From positions 1-50,822 of the forward strand of contig NZ_WUED01000011.1 of assembly GCF_016806695.1 (NCBI RefSeq): a DNA stretch of 50,822 nucleotides, read 5' to 3'. A program made the position numbers and the translations under genes. This document shows positions 12,013 through 20,245 of the stretch, piece after piece; positions within the stretch are counted from its first letter, which is position 1; every line of letters begins with the position of its first letter. Origin of the DNA: Campylobacter bilis (GTDB lineage: Bacteria; Campylobacterota; Campylobacteria; Campylobacterales; Campylobacteraceae). The notes below the pieces were generated by a model, which searched no databases, was not told the DNA's origin, and saw nothing but the letters and a program-made list of their open reading frames with translations.

Positions 12013-12180
12013 ATGGAGTTTCTTGAGCTTTTATTAGTTTTAATCGCCTTGATATTAATTATCAAAAAACCAGAAAAAGAAAACCTCGCTTTTGGTTTGG
12101 TAATGATAGCTTGGCTTTTAATGGTTTTTTTCTATGTTGGCCACAAAACAGGCGCGCTTTTAACAATAATGAATCTGTAA
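12013..12180 (+). CDS. dba: Dba, small membrane protein upstream of DsbI
   Basis: A 55-residue protein starting MEFLELLLVLIALILIIKKP and ending TIMNL. An N-terminal hydrophobic helix (about 3-18) is followed by a short charged stretch and a second hydrophobic stretch (about 26-42), so it should sit in the inner membrane. A strong ribosome binding site (TAAGGAGAT) precedes it. In C. jejuni, Dba is co-transcribed with DsbI, and dsbI translation has been reported to depend on dba; only 12 bases separate the two genes here, which fits. The biochemical role is unknown. Confidence 0.9.
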   Translation: MEFLELLLVLIALILIIKKPEKENLAFGLVMIAWLLMVFFYVGHKTGALLTIMNL

Positions 12181-12192
12181 GAAAGGGCTAAA

Positions 12193-13719
12193 ATGAACGA
12201 AATCAACAAAGCAAAAAATTTTTACACACTAATGTGTTTAGCAGGCTTTTTAATCATACTTTTGCCTGTGGGTATTGCAAATTTTATATTTGGGTATATG
12301 TTGGGTGATAGCCCTTGCGTACTTTGCTGGGGACAAAGAGAAGCTATGATTTTTATCGGAGTGATAGCACTTTTTATTGTTCGTTATGGTATAAAAGGCA
12401 AATATCTTGCAGCCCTTTTAATCATGACAGCCTTAGGCCTTTATCAGTCTTTTGCACATTATGGTAATCATGCTCACAGAGACTTAGATCAAGGTTTTGG
12501 TTTAGCAATATTTGGCATTCATACTTATTTTTGGGCCGAAATAATATTTTGGAGTGTGGTATTGCTTTTAGGCGTGATTTTTGTATTCGCTCCTAAATTT
12601 AATGCTTTTGAAATGGAATTAAACGGTCAAAAATTTAGACAATATACTAAATTTTCTTTTACAGCAGTAATTATTAGCACTATTATAGTAGCTTCAAACG
12701 TTTTTCAAGCTTTAGTTAGTACAGGCTTTCCTCCTTATGTAGGACAAAGCGATCCTGCAAGATTTAGCCTAAATCCAAAATACATCATTTGGAGTACACA
12801 AGGCTGGAATGGTCTATGGCAAAATATCTCTTTCTTAGGCAAACGCGATGTGAAAGCTCCTGATTATGCTTTTGCACCTGCTAGCGAGGCATTAAACATA
12901 AAATTTGACAATGATGTTAACAATGCTCCTTTTGCAAAAATTAATGAAGATCTTAAAATCACAAATGAACAAGACATTAATTTTGATAAAGCTATCAATA
13001 CTATTGATTTTATAAATGGAGAATTTGTAGTAAGCTCTCAATGGGATGTGGCTTTCTTAGATGATAATTTTAATGTTAAAGAAAGCTTTGTATTAGATCC
13101 TTATTTTTCAGCTACTATTGATCCTATTATTGGAATCATTCCTTATATGGATGATAAATTCCTTCTCATGGGCTCTAACAAATCCTTTTTAAGATTTGAA
13201 AAAAATCCTAATCCTACTGAAGAAGATATCGCTAAACAATACGCTGATTTTATCAAAGGCAATGATAAATTCAAAGGCCAAGGCGAAGGCTTAGGTAGAG
13301 GAAGATTAGACACAATAAGATCTAAATTCAATCATGTAGCTAGTATAACTACAGATGGAAATTATTTTTATCTTGCAACCGTTCCTAACAATAAAGACAC
13401 TAAAAATTTTGTAATTTCTAAATTTCCTTTAACAGATCGCATTCTTTCAAGTGAATTCACTCCAAAAGCAAATCTTAAAGAAGGCAAAACTTTAGGAGAT
13501 CTTTATATAACTTCTATGGCTTTTAAAGACGGGGAAATTTATGCTTTAAGCAAAAATCACAATGTAATCATGGTCATTGATCCGCTTAAAGAAGAAGTGA
13601 TAAAAACCATGTCTTTTCCAAGTTCTATCACTAATGCAAGAAGTATATTCTTCAAAGATGGAAAAATCAACATACTTTCTTATCAAGATGGAGTTAATAA
13701 ACTTTACACTTTAGATTGA
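12193..13719 (+). CDS. dsbI: Disulfide bond formation protein DsbI
   Basis: An inner-membrane thiol-oxidising protein of the DsbB family, thought to pass electrons from periplasmic substrates to quinone. The 508-residue protein has about five membrane helices in its first 175 residues. The active-site CVLC is at 42-45, just after the first helix, where DsbB has its CxxC. The remaining 300 or so residues form a large hydrophilic periplasmic domain with repeated short strands (for example NTIDFINGEFVVSSQWD, KFLLMGSNKSF and YFYLATVPNN) that looks like a beta-propeller. This fusion is the mark of DsbI rather than plain DsbB. It follows dba closely and ends at a strong terminator shared with queC. 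Confidence 0.93.
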   Translation: MNEINKAKNFYTLMCLAGFLIILLPVGIANFIFGYMLGDSPCVLCWGQREAMIFIGVIALFIVRYGIKGKYLAALLIMTALGLYQSFAHYGNHAHRDLDQGFGLAIFGIHTYFWAEIIFWSVVLLLGVIFVFAPKFNAFEMELNGQKFRQYTKFSFTAVIISTIIVASNVFQALVSTGFPPYVGQSDPARFSLNPKYIIWSTQGWNGLWQNISFLGKRDVKAPDYAFAPASEALNIKFDNDVNNAPFAKINEDLKITNEQDINFDKAINTIDFINGEFVVSSQWDVAFLDDNFNVKESFVLDPYFSATIDPIIGIIPYMDDKFLLMGSNKSFLRFEKNPNPTEEDIAKQYADFIKGNDKFKGQGEGLGRGRLDTIRSKFNHVASITTDGNYFYLATVPNNKDTKNFVISKFPLTDRILSSEFTPKANLKEGKTLGDLYITSMAFKDGEIYALSKNHNVIMVIDPLKEEVIKTMSFPSSITNARSIFFKDGKINILSYQDGVNKLYTLD

Positions 13720-13750
13720 TTAAAGTCCTAGTTCATACTAGGACTTTAAT
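13719..13750. terminator. Bidirectional terminator that includes the end of queC
   Basis: A 13-bp perfect stem (ATTAAAGTCCTAG at 13719-13731 with CTAGGACTTTAAT at 13738-13750) and a TTCATA loop. The right arm is itself coding: on the minus strand it spells the last queC codons (Leu-Lys-Ser) and the TAG stop. The hairpin therefore serves two convergent genes and leaves queC with no separate 3' untranslated stem. Confidence 0.88.
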
Positions 13751-14418
13751 TGTTTATATTTAATCTTATCTTTAAATCCTGCTTTTTCAAAACCCTTCAA
13801 ACGCAACAAGCAACTATCACATTCCCCACAAGCTTCATGTTCATCTTCATAACAAGACCAAGTTAATTCTAAAGGTATTTTTTCCTCTAAAGCAAGGGCA
13901 ACGATTTGAGTCTTATTCAATCTTATAAGTGGGGTTTTTAATTCTACTTTAAATTGCTTGCTTGTGCCTTCATTGATAAATTCTTGTGCCTTTTGTATAA
14001 ATGCACTTTTACAATCAGGATAACCGCTGCTATCTTCTTCTACCACACCTATAAAAATACTTTGGCAATTTTCTTTTTCAGCCAAGGCTCCTGCTATGCT
14101 TAAAAAAATCCCATTACGAAAAGGTACATAGGTAATAGGTACATCACTTAGATGCAATTGATTTTTGGGGATATTGATGCTTTTATCTGTTAAAGCACTG
14201 CCTCCTATATTTTTAATAAAACTCACATCTAAAATATAAGATTTTTTTACCTCCAAAGCTTTGCAAATTTGTTCAAAACACTTTCTTTCTTTGTTTTGAG
14301 TGCGTTGTTCATAATCAAAATGCAAGGCAATAATTTCATAGTTTTGTTTTTTAGCTAAATAAGTACACACCGTACTATCCATACCACCGCTAAGAATACA
14401 AAGTGCTTTTTTATTCAT
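13738..14418 (-). CDS. queC: 7-cyano-7-deazaguanine synthase QueC
   Basis: Converts 7-carboxy-7-deazaguanine to preQ0 with ATP and ammonia, a step of queuosine synthesis. The 226-residue protein has the PP-loop SGGMDSTV (9-16) near its N-terminus. Zinc-binding cysteines C189, C197, C200 and C203 lie in the C-terminal [15 protein letters not shown] segment, all intact. QueF, which acts on the product of QueC, is encoded 29 kb away at 42987-43370, so the pathway is present but dispersed. Divergent from the HD-domain gene. Confidence 0.95.
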   Translation of the reverse strand: MNKKALCILSGGMDSTVCTYLAKKQNYEIIALHFDYEQRTQNKERKCFEQICKALEVKKSYILDVSFIKNIGGSALTDKSINIPKNQLHLSDVPITYVPFRNGIFLSIAGALAEKENCQSIFIGVVEEDSSGYPDCKSAFIQKAQEFINEGTSKQFKVELKTPLIRLNKTQIVALALEEKIPLELTWSCYEDEHEACGECDSCLLRLKGFEKAGFKDKIKYKQLKS

Positions 14419-14437
14419 CTTTATCCTTAAAATTTGC

Positions 14438-14443
14438 TATAAT
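14438..14443 (+). promoter_or_regulatory. Candidate promoter of the HD-domain gene inside a short palindrome
   Basis: TATAAT preceded by TTTGC lies 51 bases before the start codon at 14495. It is embedded in the inverted repeat TTGCTA-TAATT-TAGCAA (14434-14450), so a regulator binding the repeat would cover the -10. The repeat may equally be chance in AT-rich DNA. Confidence 0.45.
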
Positions 14444-14494
14444 TTAGCAATTTTAACGAATTTTTTTAAATTTAAATTACAAAGAAGGTAAAAC

Positions 14495-15721
14495 ATGATA
14501 AACATAAAACTTATAGAACATATTTTCAAAGCTGCTTCCATCAGCCGTTGGAATGATTACCCAAGAATGGCAAATTTAGTCGAGCTTGATAAACAAGCGC
14601 ATAAATTCATCATAGCATATTTTATTGCGAAGATAGAAAAAGATGTCAATATGAAAGTCATTATTGAAGGAGGAATTTTCGAGTTTTTAAGCCGTGTAGT
14701 AGTCACTGATATACGCCCTGATGTGTACCATGAAATCGTGCGTCAAAAAAAATCTCAAATAAATGCTTGGGTATTAAGCAAAATTGAACCCATGATAGAA
14801 GATATAGAAAATGGGGCTTTTTTAAAGCGCTTTGAAGAATATCTAAAAGGCAATAGCTATGCTAAAGAAAGACTTATATTAAAAGCGGCATCTTATTTTG
14901 CAACCAAATGGGAATTTAATATAGTCTATCAAACCTCAGCTTTTTTAAATGATATTGAAGAGATAAAAAATAAGGTTGAAGAAGAATTAGAAGATTACTA
15001 TGAACTTGTAGGAGCTAGAAAAATAGCATTAAATCAAAAAATAGCTAAAATCATTGATTTAAGCGGGAGATTGCGTTTTCAAAAGCGTTGGGCACAAACT
15101 CCACGCATACCTGAGACTGCGGTTTTAGGACACATGCTTGTAGTGGCAATCTTGGCATATTTTTATTCTTTAAAAATCAAAGCTTGCGATAAAAGACTTG
15201 AAAATAATTTTTATTGTGCTTTGTTTCATGATTTGCCAGAGTCTTTAACGCGTGATATCATAAGCCCTGTAAAATACGGCATAGATGGACTTCATGATAT
15301 TATTAATGATTATGAAATGAAACTTATCAATGAAAGAATTTTGCCTTTTGTACCAGAGGGTTTAAGACCCGAATTTTCTTATATATTAGGCATTAGAGAA
15401 GGCAGGAATGAAGAAGCGAGTTTTGTTAAAAATGAATTTGAAAACCGTACTTATAAGAATGCTAAAATAGAACTTTGTAGCGGAAGTTTGAGTTCTTTTA
15501 ATGAAGATGAATTTAATGCTATTGATGGTAAGGCTTTAAAATATTGTGATAAAATTGCTGCCTTTATAGAAGCAGGGCTTAGTATAAGTTATGGAGTAAA
15601 GTCTAAAGAACTTGAAAGCGGCTTTTTAGGAATGTATGATTTTTTCAAAGAAAATCCTACTATAGATGGGGTAAATTTCTTTGAAATTTGTAAAGAATTT
15701 AAAGAATACTTTACAATATAA
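14495..15721 (+). CDS. HD-domain metal-dependent phosphohydrolase, YfbR-like
   Basis: A 408-residue cytoplasmic protein. The C-terminal half resembles 5'-deoxynucleotidase (YfbR-type) HD proteins: H213 in AVLGHMLVVA, then H245-D246 in ALFHDLPESLTRDIISP, followed by KYCDKIAAF with a possible metal-binding aspartate. The N-terminal half appears to be a decayed copy of the same fold. ISRWNDYPRMANLVELDKQA at about 16-35 parallels QKRWAQTPRIPETAVLGHM at about 196-214, and FEFLSRVVVTDIRPD at about 62-76 sits where HDLPESLTRDIISP occurs later, with the HD residues lost. Substrate unknown; nucleotide hydrolysis is inference from the family. The C. jejuni equivalent is Cj0015c. It is followed 86 bases later by the YagU-type gene. 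Confidence 0.85.
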   Translation: MINIKLIEHIFKAASISRWNDYPRMANLVELDKQAHKFIIAYFIAKIEKDVNMKVIIEGGIFEFLSRVVVTDIRPDVYHEIVRQKKSQINAWVLSKIEPMIEDIENGAFLKRFEEYLKGNSYAKERLILKAASYFATKWEFNIVYQTSAFLNDIEEIKNKVEEELEDYYELVGARKIALNQKIAKIIDLSGRLRFQKRWAQTPRIPETAVLGHMLVVAILAYFYSLKIKACDKRLENNFYCALFHDLPESLTRDIISPVKYGIDGLHDIINDYEMKLINERILPFVPEGLRPEFSYILGIREGRNEEASFVKNEFENRTYKNAKIELCSGSLSSFNEDEFNAIDGKALKYCDKIAAFIEAGLSISYGVKSKELESGFLGMYDFFKENPTIDGVNFFEICKEFKEYFTI

Positions 15722-15807
15722 AATAAGATTTATATTGTTTTTAATATATTTTAAATAAAAATATTATAAAGTCTGATTTTATTTTTATAAAACATAAAGG
15801 AATTGCT

Positions 15808-16332
15808 ATGAATCAAAGTTCTCAAAAGCATTATACTCTAGCCTTTTTTATAGGCATATTAGCAGGTATTTTTGGAGCTATTGTTAAATGGGGTTGGGAA
15901 GTGCCTTTTCCTCCTAGGAATCCTAATATTTTTTGGCCAATAGATGCATTAGAGCGCCTTACTCCGCCTAAAATTTTCCTAGACCAACTCCATTTGCCTA
16001 GTGATTGTACCTATATATTTTCAGGCATGCAGCTGCCTTTATCGATTTTTATTGTGCATGTGGGTTTTTCTATTATTTTTGGCATAATTTATTGCATGAT
16101 GGCAGAAAAATGGCATAGCATTACTATGTGGCAAGGTGCGGTTTTTGGCTTTTTCGTTTATCTTTTTGCTCATGTTATTTTAATGCCTTTAATAGGACAG
16201 TTGCCCCCGCTTTCTGAAATTCCTTTTGATGAACATTTATCTGAATTTTTTGGCCACATTATCTGGCTTTGGAGTATAGAAATAATCCGCCATGACATAA
16301 GAAATCGTATCACTAAAGAAATACAAGAATGA
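15808..16332 (+). CDS. YagU-family (DUF1440) inner-membrane protein
   Basis: A 174-residue membrane protein with about four hydrophobic segments: roughly 10-27, 73-98, 108-130 and a weaker C-terminal one. A conserved PFPPRNPNIFWPIDALE stretch near 34-50 and a late GHIIWLWSIEIIR are typical of the YagU family. In E. coli YagU has been linked to acid resistance; no role is established here. A clear ribosome binding site (AAAGGAA) precedes the ATG. It converges on ilvD with only 12 bases between stop codons, sharing a small hairpin. Confidence 0.8.
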   Translation: MNQSSQKHYTLAFFIGILAGIFGAIVKWGWEVPFPPRNPNIFWPIDALERLTPPKIFLDQLHLPSDCTYIFSGMQLPLSIFIVHVGFSIIFGIIYCMMAEKWHSITMWQGAVFGFFVYLFAHVILMPLIGQLPPLSEIPFDEHLSEFFGHIIWLWSIEIIRHDIRNRITKEIQE

Positions 16333-16349
16333 AAGAAAAATCTTTCATT
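16328..16349. terminator. Short bidirectional hairpin between yagU-like gene and ilvD
   Basis: AATGAAAGA (16328-16336), loop AAAA, TCTTTCATT (16341-16349): a 9-bp perfect stem overlapping the stop codon of the membrane-protein gene and that of ilvD. It lacks a long T-run, so termination may be partial. Confidence 0.6.
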
Positions 16350-18021
16350 GCATGTCTAAAACTGCACCTTTGCTAGCATTGGTGACAAGTTTTTGATACA
16401 TTTTAAGCCATCTTGAAGGCACTTCTTTTTTAACCAAACTAAATTCCTTTTGACGCTTAGCAATTTCTTCTTCACTTAAAAGTGCTTTAATAGTATAAGC
16501 ATCCACATCAATTTCTATTTCATCCCCATCTTTTAAAAGCGCTATTAATCCTCCTTCAGCCGCTTCAGGTGAAATATGACCTACGCTTAAACCCCTTGTA
16601 GCACCGCTAAAACGCCCATCGGTAATCAAAGCCACATCAGCACCCAAGCCCATTCCCACTAAAAGCGAAGTAGGACTTAGCATTTCTTGCATGCCTGGAC
16701 CACCTTTTGGACCTTCATAGCGTATGACACATACATTTCCTTTTTGCACCTTGCCTTTGATAATACCTTTAATAGCTTCATCTTGAGAATTAAAACAAAC
16801 TGCCTTACCTTTAAATTTCCTTTCTCCAATAATACCTGCAGTTTTTATAACACAGCCTTGCTCAGCTAAATTTCCAAATAAAATAGCAAGTCCACCTACT
16901 TGTGAGTAAGCATTGCTGACTTTGCGAATGATGTGCTCGTCTTTGATTTTGATATTTTTTAAACGCTCTTTTAAACTTTCGCCTGTAATAGTAAGCGCAT
17001 CAAGCTCTAAAATATGCCCTTTTACACTTGCAATTTCAGCCATTACCGCACTAACCCCACCGGCTTTATGGATATCTTCCATATAAACTGTGTTTAACGA
17101 AGGTGCGATCTTAGCAATATGCGCAACCTTACTTGAAATAAAATTAAGCTCTTTAATATCAAGTTCCACTCCTGCTTCACGTGAAATAGCAAGCATATGA
17201 AGAACAGTATTTGTACTTCCTCCCATAGCCATATCCACTACCATAGCATTATGAAGGGCTTTTTTAGTAATGATATTGCGAATTTTAAATCTTTCATCTA
17301 AAGCAATTTCACAAATACGCCTTGCAGCCTTTTTTAAAAGCTCTTCTCTTTCCTTGCTTAAAGCCAAAATAGTTCCATTGCCTTCTAAAGCTATGCCCAT
17401 AGCCTCACATAAAGTATTCATAGAATTTGCTGTAAACATTCCCGAACAAGATCCCCCACTAGGACAGGCTGAACATTCTATATCTTTAAATTCTTCTTTA
17501 GTGATTTTATTAGCTTCATAAGCCCCCACAGCTTCAAATACAGAACTAAGGCTGATTTTTTCACCCTTTTTACTTATACCCGAACGCATAGGTCCACCAC
17601 TTACAAATACAGTTGGAACATTTACCCTTAAAGCTCCCATAAGCATACCAGGAGTGATTTTATCACAATTAGGAATGCAAATTAAAGCATCAAGTTGATG
17701 AGCATTCATGACAGTTTCAACAGAATTAGCAATAAGCTCACGGCTTGGCAAAGAATAAAGCATACCATCATGTCCCATGGCTATACCATCATCCACACCT
17801 ATGGTATTAAACTCAAAAGGAATGCAGCCGTTTTTACGGATTTCATCTTTGATGATTTTAGCGTATTTATTTAAAAAATAATGCCCTGGAATTATATCTA
17901 TATAGCTATTTGCTACACCTATAAAAGGTTTATTAAAATCCTCATCTTTTAAACCACAAGCCCTAAGCAAAGAACGATTAGGCGCTTTTAAATGCCCTTT
18001 TTTTATGGCATCGCTTCTCAT
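16345..18021 (-). CDS. ilvD: Dihydroxy-acid dehydratase
   Basis: Dehydrates dihydroxy-acids to the 2-keto acids that give valine, isoleucine and (through LeuABCD, also in this window) leucine. The 558-residue protein has cluster ligands C119 in [11 protein letters not shown] and C192 in [10 protein letters not shown]. At the position where [2Fe-2S] enzymes carry a third cysteine (TPCN), this protein reads IIPGH at 43-47. It should therefore be the oxygen-sensitive [4Fe-4S] type, as in E. coli. Length is normal. It is a single gene with its own promoter, far from leuABCD. In C. jejuni the rubrerythrin-type gene rrc lies next to it, as I remember; here the next gene is rnhB. Confidence 0.95.
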   Translation of the reverse strand: MRSDAIKKGHLKAPNRSLLRACGLKDEDFNKPFIGVANSYIDIIPGHYFLNKYAKIIKDEIRKNGCIPFEFNTIGVDDGIAMGHDGMLYSLPSRELIANSVETVMNAHQLDALICIPNCDKITPGMLMGALRVNVPTVFVSGGPMRSGISKKGEKISLSSVFEAVGAYEANKITKEEFKDIECSACPSGGSCSGMFTANSMNTLCEAMGIALEGNGTILALSKEREELLKKAARRICEIALDERFKIRNIITKKALHNAMVVDMAMGGSTNTVLHMLAISREAGVELDIKELNFISSKVAHIAKIAPSLNTVYMEDIHKAGGVSAVMAEIASVKGHILELDALTITGESLKERLKNIKIKDEHIIRKVSNAYSQVGGLAILFGNLAEQGCVIKTAGIIGERKFKGKAVCFNSQDEAIKGIIKGKVQKGNVCVIRYEGPKGGPGMQEMLSPTSLLVGMGLGADVALITDGRFSGATRGLSVGHISPEAAEGGLIALLKDGDEIEIDVDAYTIKALLSEEEIAKRQKEFSLVKKEVPSRWLKMYQKLVTNASKGAVLDMQ

Positions 18022-18048
18022 TGTAACTCCTGATAATAATTTTTTAAT

Positions 18049-18054
18049 ATTATA
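18049..18054 (-). promoter_or_regulatory. Candidate -10 element of ilvD
   Basis: TATAAT on the minus strand, 28 bases upstream of the ilvD start codon; the ribosome binding site CAGGAG lies between. Confidence 0.55.
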
Positions 18055-18172
18055 TTTAGCAAAACTTAATTTTTGTACAAGTTATTTTAATATATCTTGC
18101 AAGAAATAATGAAATATTTTTAGACTTAATTTTAAAAAATATTGATTTTTTTAAGATATTATTTTATTTTAA

Positions 18173-18178
18173 TATAAT
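18173..18178 (+). promoter_or_regulatory. Candidate -10 element of rnhB
   Basis: TATAAT, 36 bases before the rnhB start codon, preceded by regularly spaced T-runs typical of Campylobacter promoters. No good ribosome binding site is visible before the rnhB ATG. Confidence 0.5.
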
Positions 18179-18213
18179 ATATAAATACTAGACAATGGCT
18201 TTTTATAAAAATC

Positions 18214-18789
18214 ATGAAAACTTTATTTAACACAGATGAACTTTTAAACGAATTTGATATGACTTTAATAGGAATTGATGAAGCAGGACGAGGTGCCTTA
18301 GCAGGACCTATGACAATGGCAGCTTGCAAACTTCATAAAAGACTTAACAAACTGTGTGATTCTAAAAAACTCAATGAAAAAAAACGCGAAGAACTCTATG
18401 AACTCATCTTAAAAAACTCTACTTATCTTATACTTGCTTTTTCTTCAGAACAAATTGACAAATTAGGACTTAGTGCTTGTTTAAAAACAGGTTTGATACT
18501 CATTAAAAAACATTTTCAAAAAGAAAACAACTTTTTATACGATGGCAATACGAACTTTAGCATCAGCACAATTAAAACACAAATTAAAGCCGATGCAAAC
18601 ATCATGCAAGTTAGCGCAGCTAGCATACTTGCAAAAGTGAGCAAAGATAGGATAATGAATTTTTTAGCCACAGACTTTCCTGATTATGAATTTGAAAAAA
18701 ACAAAGGCTATGGCACTAAAACTCACAAAGAATTAATAAAAAAACTAGGAAGCTGCAAACTTCATCGCAAAAGCTTCAAACTTTTATAA
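18214..18789 (+). CDS. rnhB: Ribonuclease HII
   Basis: Cuts RNA in RNA-DNA hybrids and removes single ribonucleotides misincorporated into DNA. The 191-residue protein has the catalytic IGIDEAGRGALAGPM motif (D22, E23), a third acid at D110 in LYDGN and a fourth at D127 in KADAN, followed by AASILAKVSKDR. This is a complete type II active site. The start is the first ATG in frame; the ribosome binding site is poor, so translation may be weak. Its 3' end overlaps gltD by 6 bases convergently, with no obvious terminator between. Confidence 0.93.
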   Translation: MKTLFNTDELLNEFDMTLIGIDEAGRGALAGPMTMAACKLHKRLNKLCDSKKLNEKKREELYELILKNSTYLILAFSSEQIDKLGLSACLKTGLILIKKHFQKENNFLYDGNTNFSISTIKTQIKADANIMQVSAASILAKVSKDRIMNFLATDFPDYEFEKNKGYGTKTHKELIKKLGSCKLHRKSFKLL

Positions 18790-20235
18790 TTCTTTTTCTA
18801 AATTTTGATGCAAGTTTAAAGCGCATTCTATGCCATCTTTTATAGCCCAAACGACCAAAGATTGTCCTTTTCTAGCATCACCGCAAGCAAAGATTTTTTC
18901 ATGTGTGGTTTGGAAATTTTTTGTACTTATATTGTTGTTTTCATCCAATGTAACCCCAAAATTTTTAGCAATATTATCTTCACTACCACTAAAACCCATG
19001 GCTAAAAGTACCAAATCAGCTTTATAACTTTTTGTAGAATTTGCAACCTCAACATTTATGGCTTTTGTTCCTTGAAATTCACGTTTTAAATCATTTAGCT
19101 CAACGCCTTCTACATGAGTTTTGCCTAGGAATTTCTTTGTCATTTTTTGATATTGCCTAGGATCTTTACCATATACAGCAAAGGCTTCTTCTATGCCATA
19201 ATCAGTTGTAAAAACATCTGCTTTTAAAGGCCAAGGATTGCTTTGACTTCTTTGTAAGGGTCTTTTTGGACTTCTTTCTAAACGTATTATGGATTTAGCC
19301 CCTTGCCTTGTTGCTACAGCAATACAATCAACGCTTGTATCCCCACTTCCTATAACCAAAACATTCTTGCCCTTAGCCGTATTTGCACCTTGATGCGTTT
19401 TTAACAAGCTCTTAGTATTTTGGGTTAAAAAATCAAGTGCAAATTCAATGCCTTTTAATTTCCTTCCCTCTATATCCAAATCTATAGGCTTGCTAGCCCC
19501 AGTACAAAGGACTAAAGCATTAAATTCTTTAAGAAGTTTTAAAACCTTATCTTTGCTATCTATATTTTCATTCACCTTAAATTCTATCCCGGCTTTTTTA
19601 AGCAAATCAACACGTCTATTTACTATACTTTTATCAAGCTTCATATCAGGAATTCCATACATCAAAAGCCCGCCTATTTTATCGCTTCTTTCAAAAACAC
19701 TTACTTTATAGCCCATAGAATTTAAAGTATTTGCACAAGCAAGCCCAGAAGGTCCACTTCCTATAATAGCAATTTTTTTTCCATTATATTTTTTAGGCTT
19801 ATTAACGTTTACTAAATTTTCTTTAAAAGCATTTTCTATAATGGCTAGTTCATTATTTTTAATACTCACGCTATTGCCATTGATCGCACACACACAAGAA
19901 TCTTCACAAGGTGCAGGACAAACACGGCCTGTAAATTCAGGAAAAGGATTAGTAAGTTCAAGCCTTTCATAGGCTTCTTTCCATAAAGATCGGTAAATTA
20001 AATCATTCCATTCTGGGATGAGATTATTTAAAGGACAGCCCACATCCTTGCCTTGAGTTAACACACCAGTATGACAAAAAGCCACCCCACAATCCATGCA
20101 ACGCCCACCTTGAATTTCTTGTTCTTTTTTATCTAAAAATCTTATAAATTCTTTGAAATTCAAAACCCTTTCTTTAGGATCAAGCTTTTTAAAATCTACC
20201 CTCTTAAAATCTAAAAAACCTCTTGGATTTCCCAT
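18784..20235 (-). CDS. gltD: Glutamate synthase small (beta) subunit
   Basis: Supplies NADPH electrons to GltB for glutamate synthesis. The 483-residue protein has eight cysteines for two [4Fe-4S] clusters near the N-terminus (C46, C49, C54, C67 and C106, C110, C114, C116). An FAD-binding GSGPSGLACANTL near residue 158 and a second nucleotide site IGSGDTSVDC near residue 295 follow. Length is normal. It lies 10 bases after gltB in the same direction, forming a gltBD operon. In C. jejuni an extra gene lies between them, as I remember; it is missing here. Confidence 0.96.
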   Translation of the reverse strand: MGNPRGFLDFKRVDFKKLDPKERVLNFKEFIRFLDKKEQEIQGGRCMDCGVAFCHTGVLTQGKDVGCPLNNLIPEWNDLIYRSLWKEAYERLELTNPFPEFTGRVCPAPCEDSCVCAINGNSVSIKNNELAIIENAFKENLVNVNKPKKYNGKKIAIIGSGPSGLACANTLNSMGYKVSVFERSDKIGGLLMYGIPDMKLDKSIVNRRVDLLKKAGIEFKVNENIDSKDKVLKLLKEFNALVLCTGASKPIDLDIEGRKLKGIEFALDFLTQNTKSLLKTHQGANTAKGKNVLVIGSGDTSVDCIAVATRQGAKSIIRLERSPKRPLQRSQSNPWPLKADVFTTDYGIEEAFAVYGKDPRQYQKMTKKFLGKTHVEGVELNDLKREFQGTKAINVEVANSTKSYKADLVLLAMGFSGSEDNIAKNFGVTLDENNNISTKNFQTTHEKIFACGDARKGQSLVVWAIKDGIECALNLHQNLEKEL

Positions 20236-20245
20236 ATTCTACTCC

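Noticed and set aside
14419-14494. preQ1 riboswitch upstream of queC
   Set aside because: No C-rich loop or compact pseudoknot pattern was seen on either strand; only a promoter-like palindrome is present.
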